Shown: positions 19,281 through 30,147, counted from the first letter of the stretch. The stretch: 64,000 nt of DNA from Streptomyces rubellomurinus (GCF_000961885.1 NZ_JZKH01000012.1:1-64000); one strand, 5' to 3'. Numbers and translations: made by a program. Notes: generated from the letters alone by a model not told the origin.

Positions 19281-19451
19281 ATGGGGGCGTTGGCGTTCTT
19301 CGCCGGGCTGCTGCTGTTCGTGATGGGCATGGGCAAGTGGCAGGAGACCGGCTCGCCGTTCTGGCTCTGGGGCTCGGTCGCCTACCTGGTGCTGCTGGTG
19401 GTGTTCTCGCTCACCGGGAAGAGCGGCGGGAAGGGCGGCGGGAAGGGCTGA
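19281..19451 (+). CDS. 56-residue membrane protein of unknown function
   Basis: ATG 19281 to TGA 19449-19451. The product has two hydrophobic segments, ALAFFAGLLLFVMGMG (residues 3-18) and WGSVAYLVLLVVFSL (30-44), and a Lys/Gly tail (GKSGGKGGGKG). A purine-rich stretch (GAGGGGGC...GGGGAC) precedes the start. Third codon positions are mostly G/C, as expected of a real gene here. It sits between the deaminase-like gene and era. No family recognised. Confidence 0.6.
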   Translation: MGALAFFAGLLLFVMGMGKWQETGSPFWLWGSVAYLVLLVVFSLTGKSGGKGGGKG

Positions 19452-19509
19452 GCGCCCCCGGTGCCGGGCCCGGGCGCCGGGCCTGGGCGGCGGCGCTCCG
19501 GTGATCAGG

Positions 19510-19522
19510 GAGAATGGAGTCC
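19510..19522 (+). promoter_or_regulatory. era -10 element, predicted leaderless start
   Basis: GAGAAT (19510-19515) lies seven bases before ATG 19523. An alternative reading uses the in-frame ATG at 19514 with CAGGGAG upstream as a ribosome binding site. Confidence 0.4.
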
Positions 19523-20449
19523 ATGACTGCCCCTTCCTCCTTCCGCTCCGGGTTCGCGTGCTTCGTCGGCCGTCCCAACGCGGGCAAGTCGACCCTGACC
19601 AACGCCCTGGTGGGGACGAAGGTCGCGATTACCTCCGACCGCCCGCAGACCACCCGGCACACCGTGCGCGGCATCGTGCACCGCCCGGACGCCCAGCTCG
19701 TGCTGGTCGACACCCCCGGTCTGCACAAGCCGCGCACCCTGCTCGGCGAGCGCCTGAACGACCTGGTCCGCACCACCTGGGCCGAGGTCGACGTGATCGG
19801 CTTCTGCCTGCCCGCCGACCAGAAGATCGGCCCCGGCGACAAGTTCATCGCCAAGGAGATCGCCGAGATCAAGAAGACCCCCAAGGTCGCCATCGTCACC
19901 AAGACCGACCTGGTGGACTCCAAGCGGCTCGCCGAGCAGCTGATCGCGATCCACCAGCTCGGCATCGAGCTCGGCTTCGAGTGGGCCGAGATCATCCCCG
20001 TCTCGGCGGTCGGCGACAAGCAGGTGTCGCTGGTGGCGGACCTGCTCACCAAGCTGCTGCCGGAGGGCATGCCGCTCTACCCGGACGGCGACCTCACCGA
20101 CGAGCCCGAGCAGATCATGGTCGCCGAGCTGATCCGCGAGGCCGCGCTGGAGGGCGTCCGGGACGAACTGCCGCACTCGCTGGCCGTCGTGGTCGAGGAG
20201 ATGCTGCCGCGCGAGGACCGGCCGGCGGACCGCCCGCTGCTGGACATCCACGCCAACGTCTACATCGAGCGGCAGAGCCAGAAGGCGATCGTGATCGGCG
20301 CCAAGGGCGCCCGGCTGAAGCACGTCGGCACGACCGCCCGCAAGCACATCGAGGCGCTGCTCGGCACCCCGGTCTACCTGGACCTGCACGTCAAGGTGGC
20401 CAAGGACTGGCAGCGCGACCCGAAGCAGCTGCGCAAGCTCGGCTTCTGA
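19523..20449 (+). CDS. era: GTPase Era
   Basis: Ribosome-assembly GTPase that binds the 3' end of 16S rRNA. The G1 motif GRPNAGKS is at residues 16-23, G3 DTPG at 63-66, and G4 is TKTD (normal NKxD with Thr at the first position). The C-terminal KH domain includes QKAIVIGAKGARLKHVGTTAR-type residues around 250-270. Length 308 aa is normal. The stop codon is embedded in a four-copy tandem repeat. It is convergent with the emfourin gene, with a 71-base gap. Confidence 0.95.
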   Translation: MTAPSSFRSGFACFVGRPNAGKSTLTNALVGTKVAITSDRPQTTRHTVRGIVHRPDAQLVLVDTPGLHKPRTLLGERLNDLVRTTWAEVDVIGFCLPADQKIGPGDKFIAKEIAEIKKTPKVAIVTKTDLVDSKRLAEQLIAIHQLGIELGFEWAEIIPVSAVGDKQVSLVADLLTKLLPEGMPLYPDGDLTDEPEQIMVAELIREAALEGVRDELPHSLAVVVEEMLPREDRPADRPLLDIHANVYIERQSQKAIVIGAKGARLKHVGTTARKHIEALLGTPVYLDLHVKVAKDWQRDPKQLRKLGF

Positions 20450-20491
20450 GCCGCCTCTGAGCCGGCCTCTGAGCTGGCCTCTGAGCCGGCA
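20445..20491 (+). repeat. Four-copy 11-12 bp tandem repeat spanning the era stop codon
   Basis: The motif TCTGAGCCGGCC is repeated from 20445, 20456, 20468 and 20480 with one or two differences. The first copy contains the era TGA, so each copy carries another TGA. Confidence 0.85.
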
Positions 20492-20520
20492 ACGCGCCGG
20501 TGCTGCGCGGGGGTTGCGGG

Positions 20521-20796
20521 TCACGCACCCTCGCGCAGCACCAGGGAGACCAGCTCGCGCTGCGAGTCGCTGAGCTTCGGGTCGGCGCAGTGCACCGTCC
20601 GGCCGTCGACGGTGATCTCGTAGTGGAAGCCGTCCGGCACCCCGTACGAGGGGGCGCGCAGGCCGCCCGCGACGGCCTCGCGGGCGAGGGCGTGGACGTG
20701 CGGGGCGTCCGTGCGGTCGGCGGTGTCGAGCTCCGCGTGGCGGACGATTCCCGCGAAGCCGCCGGTCCGGGTCACCTGGATGCGCATGGTGTCCAT
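20521..20796 (-). CDS. Emfourin-type protease inhibitor
   Basis: 91 aa, matching the protealysin inhibitor emfourin family (MRIQVTRTGGFAGI...). The closing region (KLSDSQRELVSLVL) is also typical. Characterised emfourin inhibits the M4 protease encoded beside it; here the neighbour upstream on the same strand is an M4 protease, so the same partnership is inferred. There is no signal peptide, so inhibitor and protease are probably both cytosolic at first. ATG 20796 is used; a second ATG three codons on is equally plausible. A gap of 101 bases separates it from the protease gene. Confidence 0.85.
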   Translation of the reverse strand: MDTMRIQVTRTGGFAGIVRHAELDTADRTDAPHVHALAREAVAGGLRAPSYGVPDGFHYEITVDGRTVHCADPKLSDSQRELVSLVLREGA

Positions 20797-20897
20797 GGTG
20801 CTACCCGGGGGTGGGGGTTCGGGGCGGTTTTCCCGGACCGTGACCTTGGTTCCGGTTCGACACGCTATCGACGGCGGCAAGGCCCGGGAGGCAGGCC

Positions 20898-21920
20898 TCA
20901 GCCCGGGCTGACCCCCACCTGGGCCCAGGAGGCGGTCACGGTGTCGGCGATCGAGGGCTGGTCGGGGTAGCGGGCCTTGGCGGCGGCGACGGTGGCCCGG
21001 GCGAAGGCGGTGAAGTCGGCGTCGGCGGGCAGCCGGCGGCCGGTCAGCGCGTCGTACCAGATCCGCCCGGCGCGCTCCCAGGCCGGGCCGCCGAGGGCGG
21101 TGGCGAGCAGGTAGAACGCGTGGTTGGGGATGCCGGAGTTGATGTGCACCCCGCCGCTGTCCTCCGAGGTGTTGACGTAGTCGCGCAGGTGCGCGGGCTG
21201 CGGGTCCTTGCCGAGCCGGGGGTCGTCGTAGGCGGTGCCGGGGGCCTTCATCGAGCGCAGCGCGACGCCCTGGATGCCGGGGGCGAGCAGGCCGGCGCCG
21301 ATCAGCCAGTCGGCCTGGGCGGCGTCCTGGTGCAGCGCGTACTGCTTGACGAGGGATCCGAAGACGTCGGAGACGGACTCGTTGAGCGCGCCGGGCTGGT
21401 CGTGGTACTCCAGGCCGGCGGTGAACTGCGTGACGCCGTGGGTGAGTTCGTGGCCGATGACGTCGATGCAGGCGGTGAAGTCGCCGAAGATCTCGCCGTC
21501 GCCGTCGCCGAAGACCATCCGGTGGCCGTTCCAGAAGGCGTTGTCGTAGTTCTGGCCGTAGTGCACGGTGGCGTCCAGGCGCAGCCCCTGGTCGTCGATG
21601 GAGCGGCGGCCGTAGGCGTCGGCGTAGAGCGCGAAGGTGGCGCCGAGGCCGTCGTAGGCGTGGGTGACGGAGTCGTCGGCGGTCGGGGTCTGGCCCTCGG
21701 TGCGGACGGTGCGGCCGGGCAGGCGCTGGGTGTGCCCGGCGTCGGCGATCACCCGGCTGAGGGCCGGGCTCGCGGCGACGGGCGGGGGCGGGGCGAGGCG
21801 GGCCGCGCGGTGCGCGGCGTCGAGCGCGAGGGAGCGGACGGCGGGCTCGTGACCGGCCTCGGCGAGGCGGTCCAGGACGTACGGCGGGACGATCGCGCAG
21901 AGCGGCACTCCTGCTGTCAT
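20898..21920 (-). CDS. M4 family (protealysin-like) metallopeptidase
   Basis: Thermolysin-superfamily zinc protease. HELTH at residues 157-161 gives the zinc ligands and catalytic Glu; NESVSD about 20 residues later holds the third ligand. Length 340 aa, a short propeptide-like N-terminus and no signal peptide match protealysin-like M4 enzymes rather than secreted thermolysin. The N-terminal CAIVPPYVLDRLAE segment corresponds to the short PrtP-type precursor region. It is followed by its probable inhibitor gene. Substrate unknown; protealysins have been linked to intracellular or contact-dependent proteolysis. Confidence 0.9.
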   Translation of the reverse strand: MTAGVPLCAIVPPYVLDRLAEAGHEPAVRSLALDAAHRAARLAPPPPVAASPALSRVIADAGHTQRLPGRTVRTEGQTPTADDSVTHAYDGLGATFALYADAYGRRSIDDQGLRLDATVHYGQNYDNAFWNGHRMVFGDGDGEIFGDFTACIDVIGHELTHGVTQFTAGLEYHDQPGALNESVSDVFGSLVKQYALHQDAAQADWLIGAGLLAPGIQGVALRSMKAPGTAYDDPRLGKDPQPAHLRDYVNTSEDSGGVHINSGIPNHAFYLLATALGGPAWERAGRIWYDALTGRRLPADADFTAFARATVAAAKARYPDQPSIADTVTASWAQVGVSPG

Positions 21921-21970
21921 GCGGCCCAGGGTGAGTCATCGATGACCGGTTGTCACCACCTTTGGCATGA

Positions 21971-24055
<2,085 letters not shown>

Positions 24056-24071
24056 TTCGTCAGGGTGGCAT

Positions 24072-24103
24072 GCGAAGGGTCGCCCTGCGGGGCGGCCCTT
24101 CGC
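24072..24103 (+). terminator. Terminator after leuA
   Basis: GCGAAGGG-T-CGCCC (24072-24085) pairs with GGGCG-G-CCCTTCGC (24090-24103): 13 Watson-Crick pairs and one G-U pair around a four-base loop. Confidence 0.8.
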
Positions 24104-24305
24104 CGGTTCCGGGCGGCGCCGGGGCCCTCCTGTGGCCTGCGCCACATTTTTTCGGATCGGAAGCCGTTGGGGGTACTGACACGTGCCGGTAACCGTGGCA
24201 ACATCGATCCACCGGGAAGCCGGGTCGGTGGGACGACCTGGTGTCCGGGTCGCGTGACCTGCCCGTGGTCGGGCAGGCCGCCTGCCATGTCTGGGGAGTG
24301 GCGCC

Positions 24306-25007
24306 GTGACCAGGTTGTGGGGTGTTCGCCCGAGGTGGCGGACTGACGTTCTCGGTGACTTCTTCTGCCCGGGCTGTGGCGGGGACCGCAACTACCGCCG
24401 CCAGCACGGCCGGCGGTGGCTGCGGTTGCTCGGCGCCCCGGTGGTCCCGCTCGGCACGGTGGCCGGCAGCGTGCAGTGCACCGGCTGCCACGGCCGGTAC
24501 GGGCTGGAGAGCCTGGAGCAGCCCACCTGCGTGCGGCTCGGCTCGATGCTGCGGGACGCCCAGTACACCGTCGCGCTGGCGATGCTCGCGGCCGGCGGCA
24601 CCGCCCACCGCACGGCCCGCGAGGCGGCCTGCGCAGTGGTGCGCGAGGCCGGCTTCGAGGACTGCGGCGAGGCTCAGGTGCTGGCGGCGCTGGCCGCGCT
24701 GTCCGGGCTCGGCGCCGAGCTCTACGAGGCGCACGACCTGGAGGAGCCGGGCGGGCGGCGGCTGGGGCAGGCCGGTGGCCTCGCCGTCGAGCTGCACGCG
24801 GTGCTCGAACCGCTCGCCCCGCACCTCGCCCGGCAGGGCCGGGAGCGGCTGGTGAGCCAGGGCGCGGCGATCGCCCTGGCGGACGGGCGCTTCCTCCCGC
24901 AGGAGCGCGAGGCGCTGGCCGCCATCGGGCGATGTCTGGACCTGCCGCCGGCCCGGGTCGCGGAGCTGCTGGAGGCGGCGACCCGGGCACCGTACGGGAA
25001 CCTCTGA
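24306..25007 (+). CDS. TerB-like protein with N-terminal zinc ribbon
   Basis: 233 aa. Two CxxC pairs (FFCPGCGGDRN near residues 20-28 and VQCTGCHGRYG near 56-66) form a likely zinc ribbon. The rest is all-alpha and ends with an acidic TerB-like repeat (ALADGRFLPQEREALAAIGRCLDL). It is the tellurite-resistance TerB-like family; tellurite resistance itself is not implied. The GTG start at 24306 has GGGGAG eight bases upstream. It lies between leuA and recO, a usual neighbourhood in streptomycetes. Confidence 0.8.
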   Translation: MTRLWGVRPRWRTDVLGDFFCPGCGGDRNYRRQHGRRWLRLLGAPVVPLGTVAGSVQCTGCHGRYGLESLEQPTCVRLGSMLRDAQYTVALAMLAAGGTAHRTAREAACAVVREAGFEDCGEAQVLAALAALSGLGAELYEAHDLEEPGGRRLGQAGGLAVELHAVLEPLAPHLARQGRERLVSQGAAIALADGRFLPQEREALAAIGRCLDLPPARVAELLEAATRAPYGNL

Positions 25008-25050
25008 GGCCGGGCCCGCCGGACTCCCCGGAGACCTTCCGGAAGACCTC

Positions 25051-25084
25051 TCGCCTCCGTAGACCCTTCGCCTCCGTAGACCTT
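25051..25084 (+). repeat. 17-bp tandem duplication
   Basis: TCGCCTCCGTAGACCCT (25051-25067) is followed directly by TCGCCTCCGTAGACCTT (25068-25084), one mismatch, in the gap between the TerB-like gene and recO. Confidence 0.85.
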
Positions 25085-25210
25085 TCGAATCCCCCACAAA
25101 CGGGCCCGAGCATCCCCCCATCCGGGCCCGCCGTGACCCGCACCGCAGTGGTCCTCCCCCACGGGCCCGGTGCGGGCAACACGGCTGTCCGCGGGCGCCC
25201 GCGGCTGGGG

Positions 25211-25223
25211 GACAATGGCTGGC
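25211..25223 (+). promoter_or_regulatory. recO -10 element, predicted leaderless start
   Basis: GACAAT (25211-25216) lies seven bases before the recO ATG at 25224, within the same GACAATGG context as hemW. Confidence 0.55.
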
Positions 25224-25970
25224 ATGAGTCTTTTCCGGGACGACGGCGTCGTGTTGCGGGCGCAGAAGCTCGGCGAGGCCGATCGGATCATCACCCTGCT
25301 GACCCGCCAGCACGGCAAGGTGCGGGCGGTCGCGCGCGGGGTGCGCAAGACCAAGTCCAAGTTCGGCGCCCGCCTGGAGCCGTTCTCACACGTGGACGTG
25401 CAGTTCTTCAGCCGGGGCAGCGAGTTGGTCGGCCGCGGCCTGCCGCTGTGCACCCAGGTGGAGACCATCGCGCCGTACGGCGGCTCGATCGTCACCGACT
25501 ACGGCCGCTACACCGCCGGCACCGCGATGCTGGAGACGGCCGAGCGCTTCGCCGAGAACGAGGGCGAGCCGGCCGTCCAGCAGTACCTGCTGCTGGTGGG
25601 CGGGCTGCGCACGCTGGCGGCCGGGCTGCACGAGTCGCACCTGGTGCTGGACGCCTTCCTGCTGCGCTCGCTCGCGGTGAACGGGTACGGCGCGAGCTTC
25701 ACGGACTGCGCCAAGTGCGGCCTGGAGGGGCCGAACCGTTTCTTCTCGCTCCCTGCGGGCGGCGTGCTCTGCCCGGACTGCCGAGTGCCGGGATGTGCCG
25801 TACCCTCCCCTGAGACACTGGTACTGCTCGGGGCGCTGCTGTCAGGGGACTGGCGGACGGCCGATGCCTGCGAGCCCCGGTACTGGCGGGAGGGCAGCGG
25901 CCTGGTCGCGGCCTACCTGCAGTGGCACCTGGAGCGGGGCATCCGCTCGATGAGATACGTGGAGAAGTGA
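25224..25970 (+). CDS. recO: DNA repair protein RecO
   Basis: Recombination mediator that anneals ssDNA and, with RecR, loads RecA. The N-terminal OB fold ([28 protein letters not shown]) and the C-terminal zinc module with Cys pairs DCAKCG and CPDCRVPGC are all present. 248 aa is typical. The frame extends upstream, but ATG 25224 is the conserved start and follows a GACAAT -10 by seven bases. Only four bases separate it from uppS, so the two are co-transcribed. Confidence 0.94.
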   Translation: MSLFRDDGVVLRAQKLGEADRIITLLTRQHGKVRAVARGVRKTKSKFGARLEPFSHVDVQFFSRGSELVGRGLPLCTQVETIAPYGGSIVTDYGRYTAGTAMLETAERFAENEGEPAVQQYLLLVGGLRTLAAGLHESHLVLDAFLLRSLAVNGYGASFTDCAKCGLEGPNRFFSLPAGGVLCPDCRVPGCAVPSPETLVLLGALLSGDWRTADACEPRYWREGSGLVAAYLQWHLERGIRSMRYVEK

Positions 25971-25974
25971 GCAC

Positions 25975-26808
25975 ATGGCAGCGCGACGGCTCTTCGGCGG
26001 CGGCAAGCAGCGGAACTACGTTCCCCCGACCCCGCACCCCAGCGGTGCCCAGCCGCCGAAGATCCCCGGCGAGCTGGTCCCCGAGCACGTCGCGATCGTG
26101 ATGGACGGCAACGGCCGCTGGGCCAAGGAGCGCGGGCTGCCGCGCACCGAGGGCCACAAGGTCGGCGAGTCCGTGGTGCTGGACGTCCTCAAGGGCGCCA
26201 TCGAGCTCGGCGTGAAGAACATCTCGCTGTACGCCTTCTCCACCGAGAACTGGAAGCGTTCGCCCGACGAGGTGAAGTTCCTGATGAACTTCAACCGGGA
26301 CGTCATCGCCCGCCGCCGCGACGAGATGGACGCGATGGGCGTGCGGATCCGCTGGGCCGGCCGGATGCCGAAGCTGTGGAAGAGCGTCGTGCAGGAGCTG
26401 CAGGTCGCCGAGGAGCAGACCAAGGGCAACGACGCCGTCACCCTCTACATGTGCGTCAACTACGGCGGCCGGGCCGAACTCACCGACGCCGCCCAGGCGA
26501 TCGCGCGGGACGTCGCGGCCGGGAAGCTCGACCCGAAGAAGGTCAACGAGAAGACCATCTCCAAGTACATGTACCACCCGGACATGCCGGACGTGGACCT
26601 CTTCCTGCGCCCCAGCGGCGAGCAGCGCACCTCCAACTTCCTGCTCTGGCAGTCGGCTTACGCCGAGTTCGTGTTCCAGGACGTGCTCTGGCCGGACTTC
26701 GACCGCCGCGACCTGTGGCGCGCCTGCGAGCAGTACGCGAGGCGCGACCGCCGCTTCGGCGGGGCGATCCCGAACGAGGTGCCGGCGGGTCTGCCCGCGC
26801 AGCGCTGA
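25975..26808 (+). CDS. uppS: Isoprenyl transferase (undecaprenyl diphosphate synthase type)
   Basis: Cis-prenyltransferase making the polyprenyl diphosphate carrier for cell-wall synthesis. The signature [19 protein letters not shown] lies at about residues 43-61, and the later conserved [16 protein letters not shown] segment, whose aromatic/basic residues bind diphosphate, is present. 277 aa. It starts four bases after recO. Chain length cannot be assigned: actinobacteria often carry two paralogues. A 17-bp hairpin terminator follows. Confidence 0.93.
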   Translation: MAARRLFGGGKQRNYVPPTPHPSGAQPPKIPGELVPEHVAIVMDGNGRWAKERGLPRTEGHKVGESVVLDVLKGAIELGVKNISLYAFSTENWKRSPDEVKFLMNFNRDVIARRRDEMDAMGVRIRWAGRMPKLWKSVVQELQVAEEQTKGNDAVTLYMCVNYGGRAELTDAAQAIARDVAAGKLDPKKVNEKTISKYMYHPDMPDVDLFLRPSGEQRTSNFLLWQSAYAEFVFQDVLWPDFDRRDLWRACEQYARRDRRFGGAIPNEVPAGLPAQR

Positions 26809-26823
26809 GCCCGCCCGGACGAC

Positions 26824-26861
26824 GGAAGGGCCCGCAGGAAATCGTTCCTGCGGGCCCTTCC
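26824..26861. terminator. Bidirectional terminator between uppS and zur
   Basis: A perfect 17-bp stem, GGAAGGGCCCGCAGGAA (26824-26840) with its complement (26845-26861), and an ATCG loop. It lies between convergent units. Beyond it (26862-26935) the sequence is CGT/TGC-rich with short irregular repeats and no gene. Confidence 0.9.
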
Positions 26862-26940
26862 CCGTACGTCCGTGCGTGCCTGCGGCCGTACGTCCTCGCG
26901 TCCTTGCGTCCGTGCCGGCTGCCCCGGCGCGGGAACCTGC

Positions 26941-27351
26941 TCAGTCCTTCTTGGCGCACTCCGCGCAGGTGCCGAAGATCTCCAGCGTGTGCGCGATGTC
27001 GCTGAAGCCGTGCTCGGCGGCGACCGCGTTCGCCCAGCGCTCCACCGCCGGGCCCTCCACCTCGACGGTGGAGCCGCAGTGCCGGCAGACCAGGTGGTGG
27101 TGGTGCCCGCTGCTGCACCGGCGGTAGACGGCCTCGCCGTCCGCGGTGCGCAGCACGTCCACCTCGCCGGCGTCGGCGAGCGACTGCAGGGTGCGGTAGA
27201 CCGTGGTCAGACCGACCGAGTCACCGCGGTGCTTGAGCAGGTCGTGGAGTTCCTGGGCGCTGCGGAAGTCCGCGATCTCGTCCAGGGCCGCCGAGACGGC
27301 GGCACGCTGCCGGGTCGAGCGGGCGCGTGGCGACGGGCCTGCGGTGGTCAC
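26941..27351 (-). CDS. zur: Fur family zinc uptake regulator
   Basis: 136-aa Fur-family repressor. It has an N-terminal winged helix (SVGLTTVYRTLQSLADAGEV), a His cluster SSGHHHHLVC, and the structural zinc pairs CRHCG and CAEC near the C-terminus. Placement as the last gene of a znuA-znuC-znuB operon identifies it as Zur rather than Fur or Nur. GTG 27351 is chosen: AGGAGG (27359-27364 on the opposite strand) lies seven bases upstream. An upstream in-frame ATG near 27390 follows a CACAAT -10-like sequence, so zur may also have its own promoter. Confidence 0.92.
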   Translation of the reverse strand: MTTAGPSPRARSTRQRAAVSAALDEIADFRSAQELHDLLKHRGDSVGLTTVYRTLQSLADAGEVDVLRTADGEAVYRRCSSGHHHHLVCRHCGSTVEVEGPAVERWANAVAAEHGFSDIAHTLEIFGTCAECAKKD

Positions 27352-27386
27352 CGTGGGTCCTCCTGGGGTCGTTGGCGTCACGCACC

Positions 27387-28319
27387 TCATTGTGCCAGCC
27401 CCGCCCCCCGCTCCGGCGTGGTCGTGCCGGGGGAAGTCGGTGACGGGATTTCGACGTCGCAGACCCTCGGCCCGGGCTCGGCCCCGGCCCCGGCCCCGGC
27501 CCGGTGGCGGCGCCGGGCGAGCGGCGCGGCGATCACGCTGAACACCGCGAAGACGGCGATGGCGAGCAGCACGATGGCGGGCCCGGAGGGCACGTTGAGG
27601 TGGTAGGAGCCGGTGACGCCGGCCAGCGAGACCACCACGCCGAGCCCGATCGAGGCGGCCTGGGTGGCGGCGAAGGACCGGGTCAGCTGCTGGGCGGCCA
27701 CCACCGGGACCACCATCAGCGCGCTGACCAGCAGCAGTCCGACCACCCGCATGGCGACGGTGACGGTGACCGCGGCCATCACCGCGAGCAGCAGGTTGAG
27801 CACCCGCACCGGGACGCCGGTGACCCGGGCGAAGTCCTCGTCCTGGCAGATCGCGAACAGCTGGCGGCGCAGGCCGACCGTCACGGCGACGACCACCGCG
27901 CCGAGCGCCGCGATCACGGCCAGGTCGCCGGGGGCGACGGTGAGGATCGAGCCCCACAGGTAGCTCTCCAGCGAGCCGGCGCCGGCCTGGGCGGACAGCG
28001 AGACCAGCAGCTTGCCGCAGGCCATGCCGCCGTAGAAGAGCATCGCGAGCGCGATGTCGCCGCGCTGGTTGCCGCGCGAGCGGACCAGTTCCATGGTGAC
28101 GGCGCCGAGCACGCAGACCAGGACGGCCATCCAGACCGGGCTGGTCTGGAAGATGAAGCCGAGGCCGACGCCGGTCATCGCGACGTGGCCCATGCCGTCG
28201 CCCATCAGGGCCTGGCGGCGCTGCACCAGGTAGATGCCGACCGCCGGGGCGGTGATCCCCACCAGGACGGCGGCGAGCAGGGCGCGCTGCATGAAGTCGT
28301 AGGAGAGCATCTCGGTCAT
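27387..28319 (-). CDS. znuB: Zinc ABC transporter permease
   Basis: 310-aa ABC-3 family permease with about eight hydrophobic segments and the conserved QRRQALMGDGMGHVAMTGVGLG motif near residues 32-53. It imports zinc (or Mn) with the adjacent ATPase and binding protein. Its first codon overlaps the last bases of znuC by 4 bases. The C-terminal about 40 residues are Arg/Ala/Pro-rich and beyond the usual family end. Confidence 0.92.
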   Translation of the reverse strand: MTEMLSYDFMQRALLAAVLVGITAPAVGIYLVQRRQALMGDGMGHVAMTGVGLGFIFQTSPVWMAVLVCVLGAVTMELVRSRGNQRGDIALAMLFYGGMACGKLLVSLSAQAGAGSLESYLWGSILTVAPGDLAVIAALGAVVVAVTVGLRRQLFAICQDEDFARVTGVPVRVLNLLLAVMAAVTVTVAMRVVGLLLVSALMVVPVVAAQQLTRSFAATQAASIGLGVVVSLAGVTGSYHLNVPSGPAIVLLAIAVFAVFSVIAAPLARRRHRAGAGAGAEPGPRVCDVEIPSPTSPGTTTPERGAGLAQ

Positions 28320-29086
28320 GCGAGCAGCCTCGGCGGGGTCAGGTCGGCGTGCGGGTGGACGTGGTCGTGGCCGGGCAGCGCGTGCAGGCCGGTGTTCGGC
28401 ACGGGCGGGCCGTCGTGCGCGACGCAGCCGTCCCGCAGGACGACGGCGCGGTCGATCAGCGGCTCCAGCGGCCCGAGTTCGTGCAGCACGAGGAGGACGG
28501 CGGCGCCGCGGTCGACCTCGGCGCGCAGGGTGTCGGCGAGCACCTGCTGGCTGGCGGCGTCCACGCCGGCCATCGGCTCGTCCATGATCAGCAGTTCGGG
28601 GGAGCCGACCAGGGCGCGGGCGATCAGCACCCGCTGCTGCTGGCCGCCGGAGAGGTCGGCGACGCCGTCCCCGGCCCGGTCGAGCATGCCGACCGCGTCC
28701 AGCGCGGCGTCCACGGCGGCGCGGTCCTTGCGGCGGAACGGCAGCAGCCGGTGCTGCGCCAGCCGTCCGGTGGAGACCACCTCGCGCACGGTCGCCGGGA
28801 CGCCGGAGGCGGCGGTGGTGCGCTGCGGGACGTACCCGATGCGGTGCCAGGCGCGGAACGAGCGGTACGGGGTGCCGAACAGGTCCAGGGTGCCGTGCTC
28901 CAGCGGCACCGAGCCGATCACGGCCTTGACGGTGGTGGACTTGCCGGAGCCGTTGGCGCCGAGCAGGGCGACCACCTCGCCGGGGCGGACGGTGAGGTCG
29001 ATGCCGCGCAGCACCGGGCGGCCGCCGCGGGAGGCGACGGCGTCGCGGAGGCGGACGGCGGGGGCCAGGGGTATGGGGTCGGTCAT
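28316..29086 (-). CDS. znuC: Zinc ABC transporter ATP-binding protein
   Basis: 256-aa ABC ATPase. Walker A GANGSGKST near residues 43-51, signature LSGGQQQRV near 145, Walker B LLIMDEP and the H-loop LVLHEL are intact. A His-rich C-terminus (GHDHVHPHAD) may bind zinc. The ATG at 29086 is 11 bases downstream of the znuA stop. It overlaps znuB by four bases, indicating translational coupling. Confidence 0.93.
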   Translation of the reverse strand: MTDPIPLAPAVRLRDAVASRGGRPVLRGIDLTVRPGEVVALLGANGSGKSTTVKAVIGSVPLEHGTLDLFGTPYRSFRAWHRIGYVPQRTTAASGVPATVREVVSTGRLAQHRLLPFRRKDRAAVDAALDAVGMLDRAGDGVADLSGGQQQRVLIARALVGSPELLIMDEPMAGVDAASQQVLADTLRAEVDRGAAVLLVLHELGPLEPLIDRAVVLRDGCVAHDGPPVPNTGLHALPGHDHVHPHADLTPPRLLA

Positions 29087-29097
29087 GGTGCGTCCCG

Positions 29098-30141
29098 TCA
29101 GCTCGCGGGGGTGGCGGTGCTCGGGGTGGTGGTGCTCGGGGTGGTGGCCGGGGTGCTCGCCGGGGTGTTCGCCGGGGCGCCCAGGGCGGCCTGCAGGTTG
29201 GCCAGGTTCTGCTTCATGACGGAGAGGTAGTCGTCCTTGGTCGGGTCCTTGACGCCCTCCAGCGGGTCCAGGACGGCGGTCTTCAGGCCGAGGTCCTTGG
29301 CGACGGTGTCGGCGAGCTTGGGGCTGACCAGGGTCTCGAAGAAGATCGTGGTGACGCCGTTGTCCTTGGCGGCCTTCTGCACCTCGGCGAGGCGGGCCGG
29401 GGTGGGCTCGGACTCCGGGTCGACGCCGTTGATGGCGACCTGGGTGAGGCCGTAGTGGTCGGCGAGGTAGCCGAAGGCGGCGTGGCTGGTGACGAAGGTC
29501 TTGGTCCTGGCGCCCTTCAGGCCGTCCTGGAACTCCTTGTCCAGGGCGGCGAGCTTGGTGACCAGCTCGTCGGTGTTCTTCTTGTACTCGTCGGCGTGCG
29601 CCGGGTCGGCCTTGGCGAACTCGTCGCCGACGCTCTTGGCGATCGCGGAGTAGCGGGTCGGGTCGAGCCAGATGTGCGGGTCGCCGGCCGGGCCCTCGTG
29701 CTTGTGGCCGTCGCCCTCGGCGCCCTCGTCGAGGTGGTGGTCGACCAGCGGGCTGGCGGCGGTGGCGTCGACCTTGTGCGTGCTGGACGACTGGTCGACG
29801 GCCTGGTCGACGGTGGGCTGCAGGCCCTTGAGGTAGACGATCGCGTCGGCCTTCTGGACGGCGGCGACCTGCTTGGCGGTGAGCTCCAGGTCGTGCGGCT
29901 CGACGCCGGGCGCGGTGAGGTCGGTGACCTCGACGTGGTCCTTGCCGATCTGCTGGGCGAGGAACTCCATCGGGTAGAAGGAGGCGACGACCTTGAGCTT
30001 TCCGCCGCCGTGGGCGCTGCCGCTGCCGCCGCTGCCGCACGCGGTGAGGGCGAGGGAGGCGGCGAGGGCGGAGGCGGCCAGGGCTATGGAGGTGGAGGTC
30101 CGGCGACGGGGAAGTCCGATCATCATGACAATCATTCTCAT
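29098..30141 (-). CDS. znuA: Zinc ABC transporter substrate-binding lipoprotein
   Basis: 347-aa cluster A-I solute-binding protein. The signal peptide ends in the lipobox LTAC-G (Cys near residue 35). The His-containing metal region includes VEPHDLE, a His/Asp/Glu loop (DHHLDEGAEGDGHKHEG) typical of zinc-binding ZnuA, DPHIWLDP and SHAAFGYLA. The C-terminus is a Thr/Pro/Ala tail of TTPST-type repeats. The first ATG (30141) lies inside a Zur box, so initiation may be at the in-frame ATG pair at 30126 or 30123. It heads znuA-znuC-znuB-zur and should be repressed by Zur when zinc is plentiful. Confidence 0.92.
   Translation of the reverse strand: MRMIVMMIGLPRRRTSTSIALAASALAASLALTACGSGGSGSAHGGGKLKVVASFYPMEFLAQQIGKDHVEVTDLTAPGVEPHDLELTAKQVAAVQKADAIVYLKGLQPTVDQAVDQSSSTHKVDATAASPLVDHHLDEGAEGDGHKHEGPAGDPHIWLDPTRYSAIAKSVGDEFAKADPAHADEYKKNTDELVTKLAALDKEFQDGLKGARTKTFVTSHAAFGYLADHYGLTQVAINGVDPESEPTPARLAEVQKAAKDNGVTTIFFETLVSPKLADTVAKDLGLKTAVLDPLEGVKDPTKDDYLSVMKQNLANLQAALGAPANTPASTPATTPSTTTPSTATPAS
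30126..30140. promoter_or_regulatory. Zur box 1
   Basis: TGACAATCATTCTCA is a near-palindromic 15-mer of the TGAaAATcATTtTCA type recognised by actinobacterial Zur. It overlaps the first possible znuA start codon. Confidence 0.8.
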
Positions 30142-30147
30142 CTTAAC

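Noticed and set aside
26862..26935. CGT/TGC-rich stretch as a possible repeat element or small RNA
   Set aside because: Repeats are too short and irregular, and no stem-loop beyond the neighbouring terminator was found.
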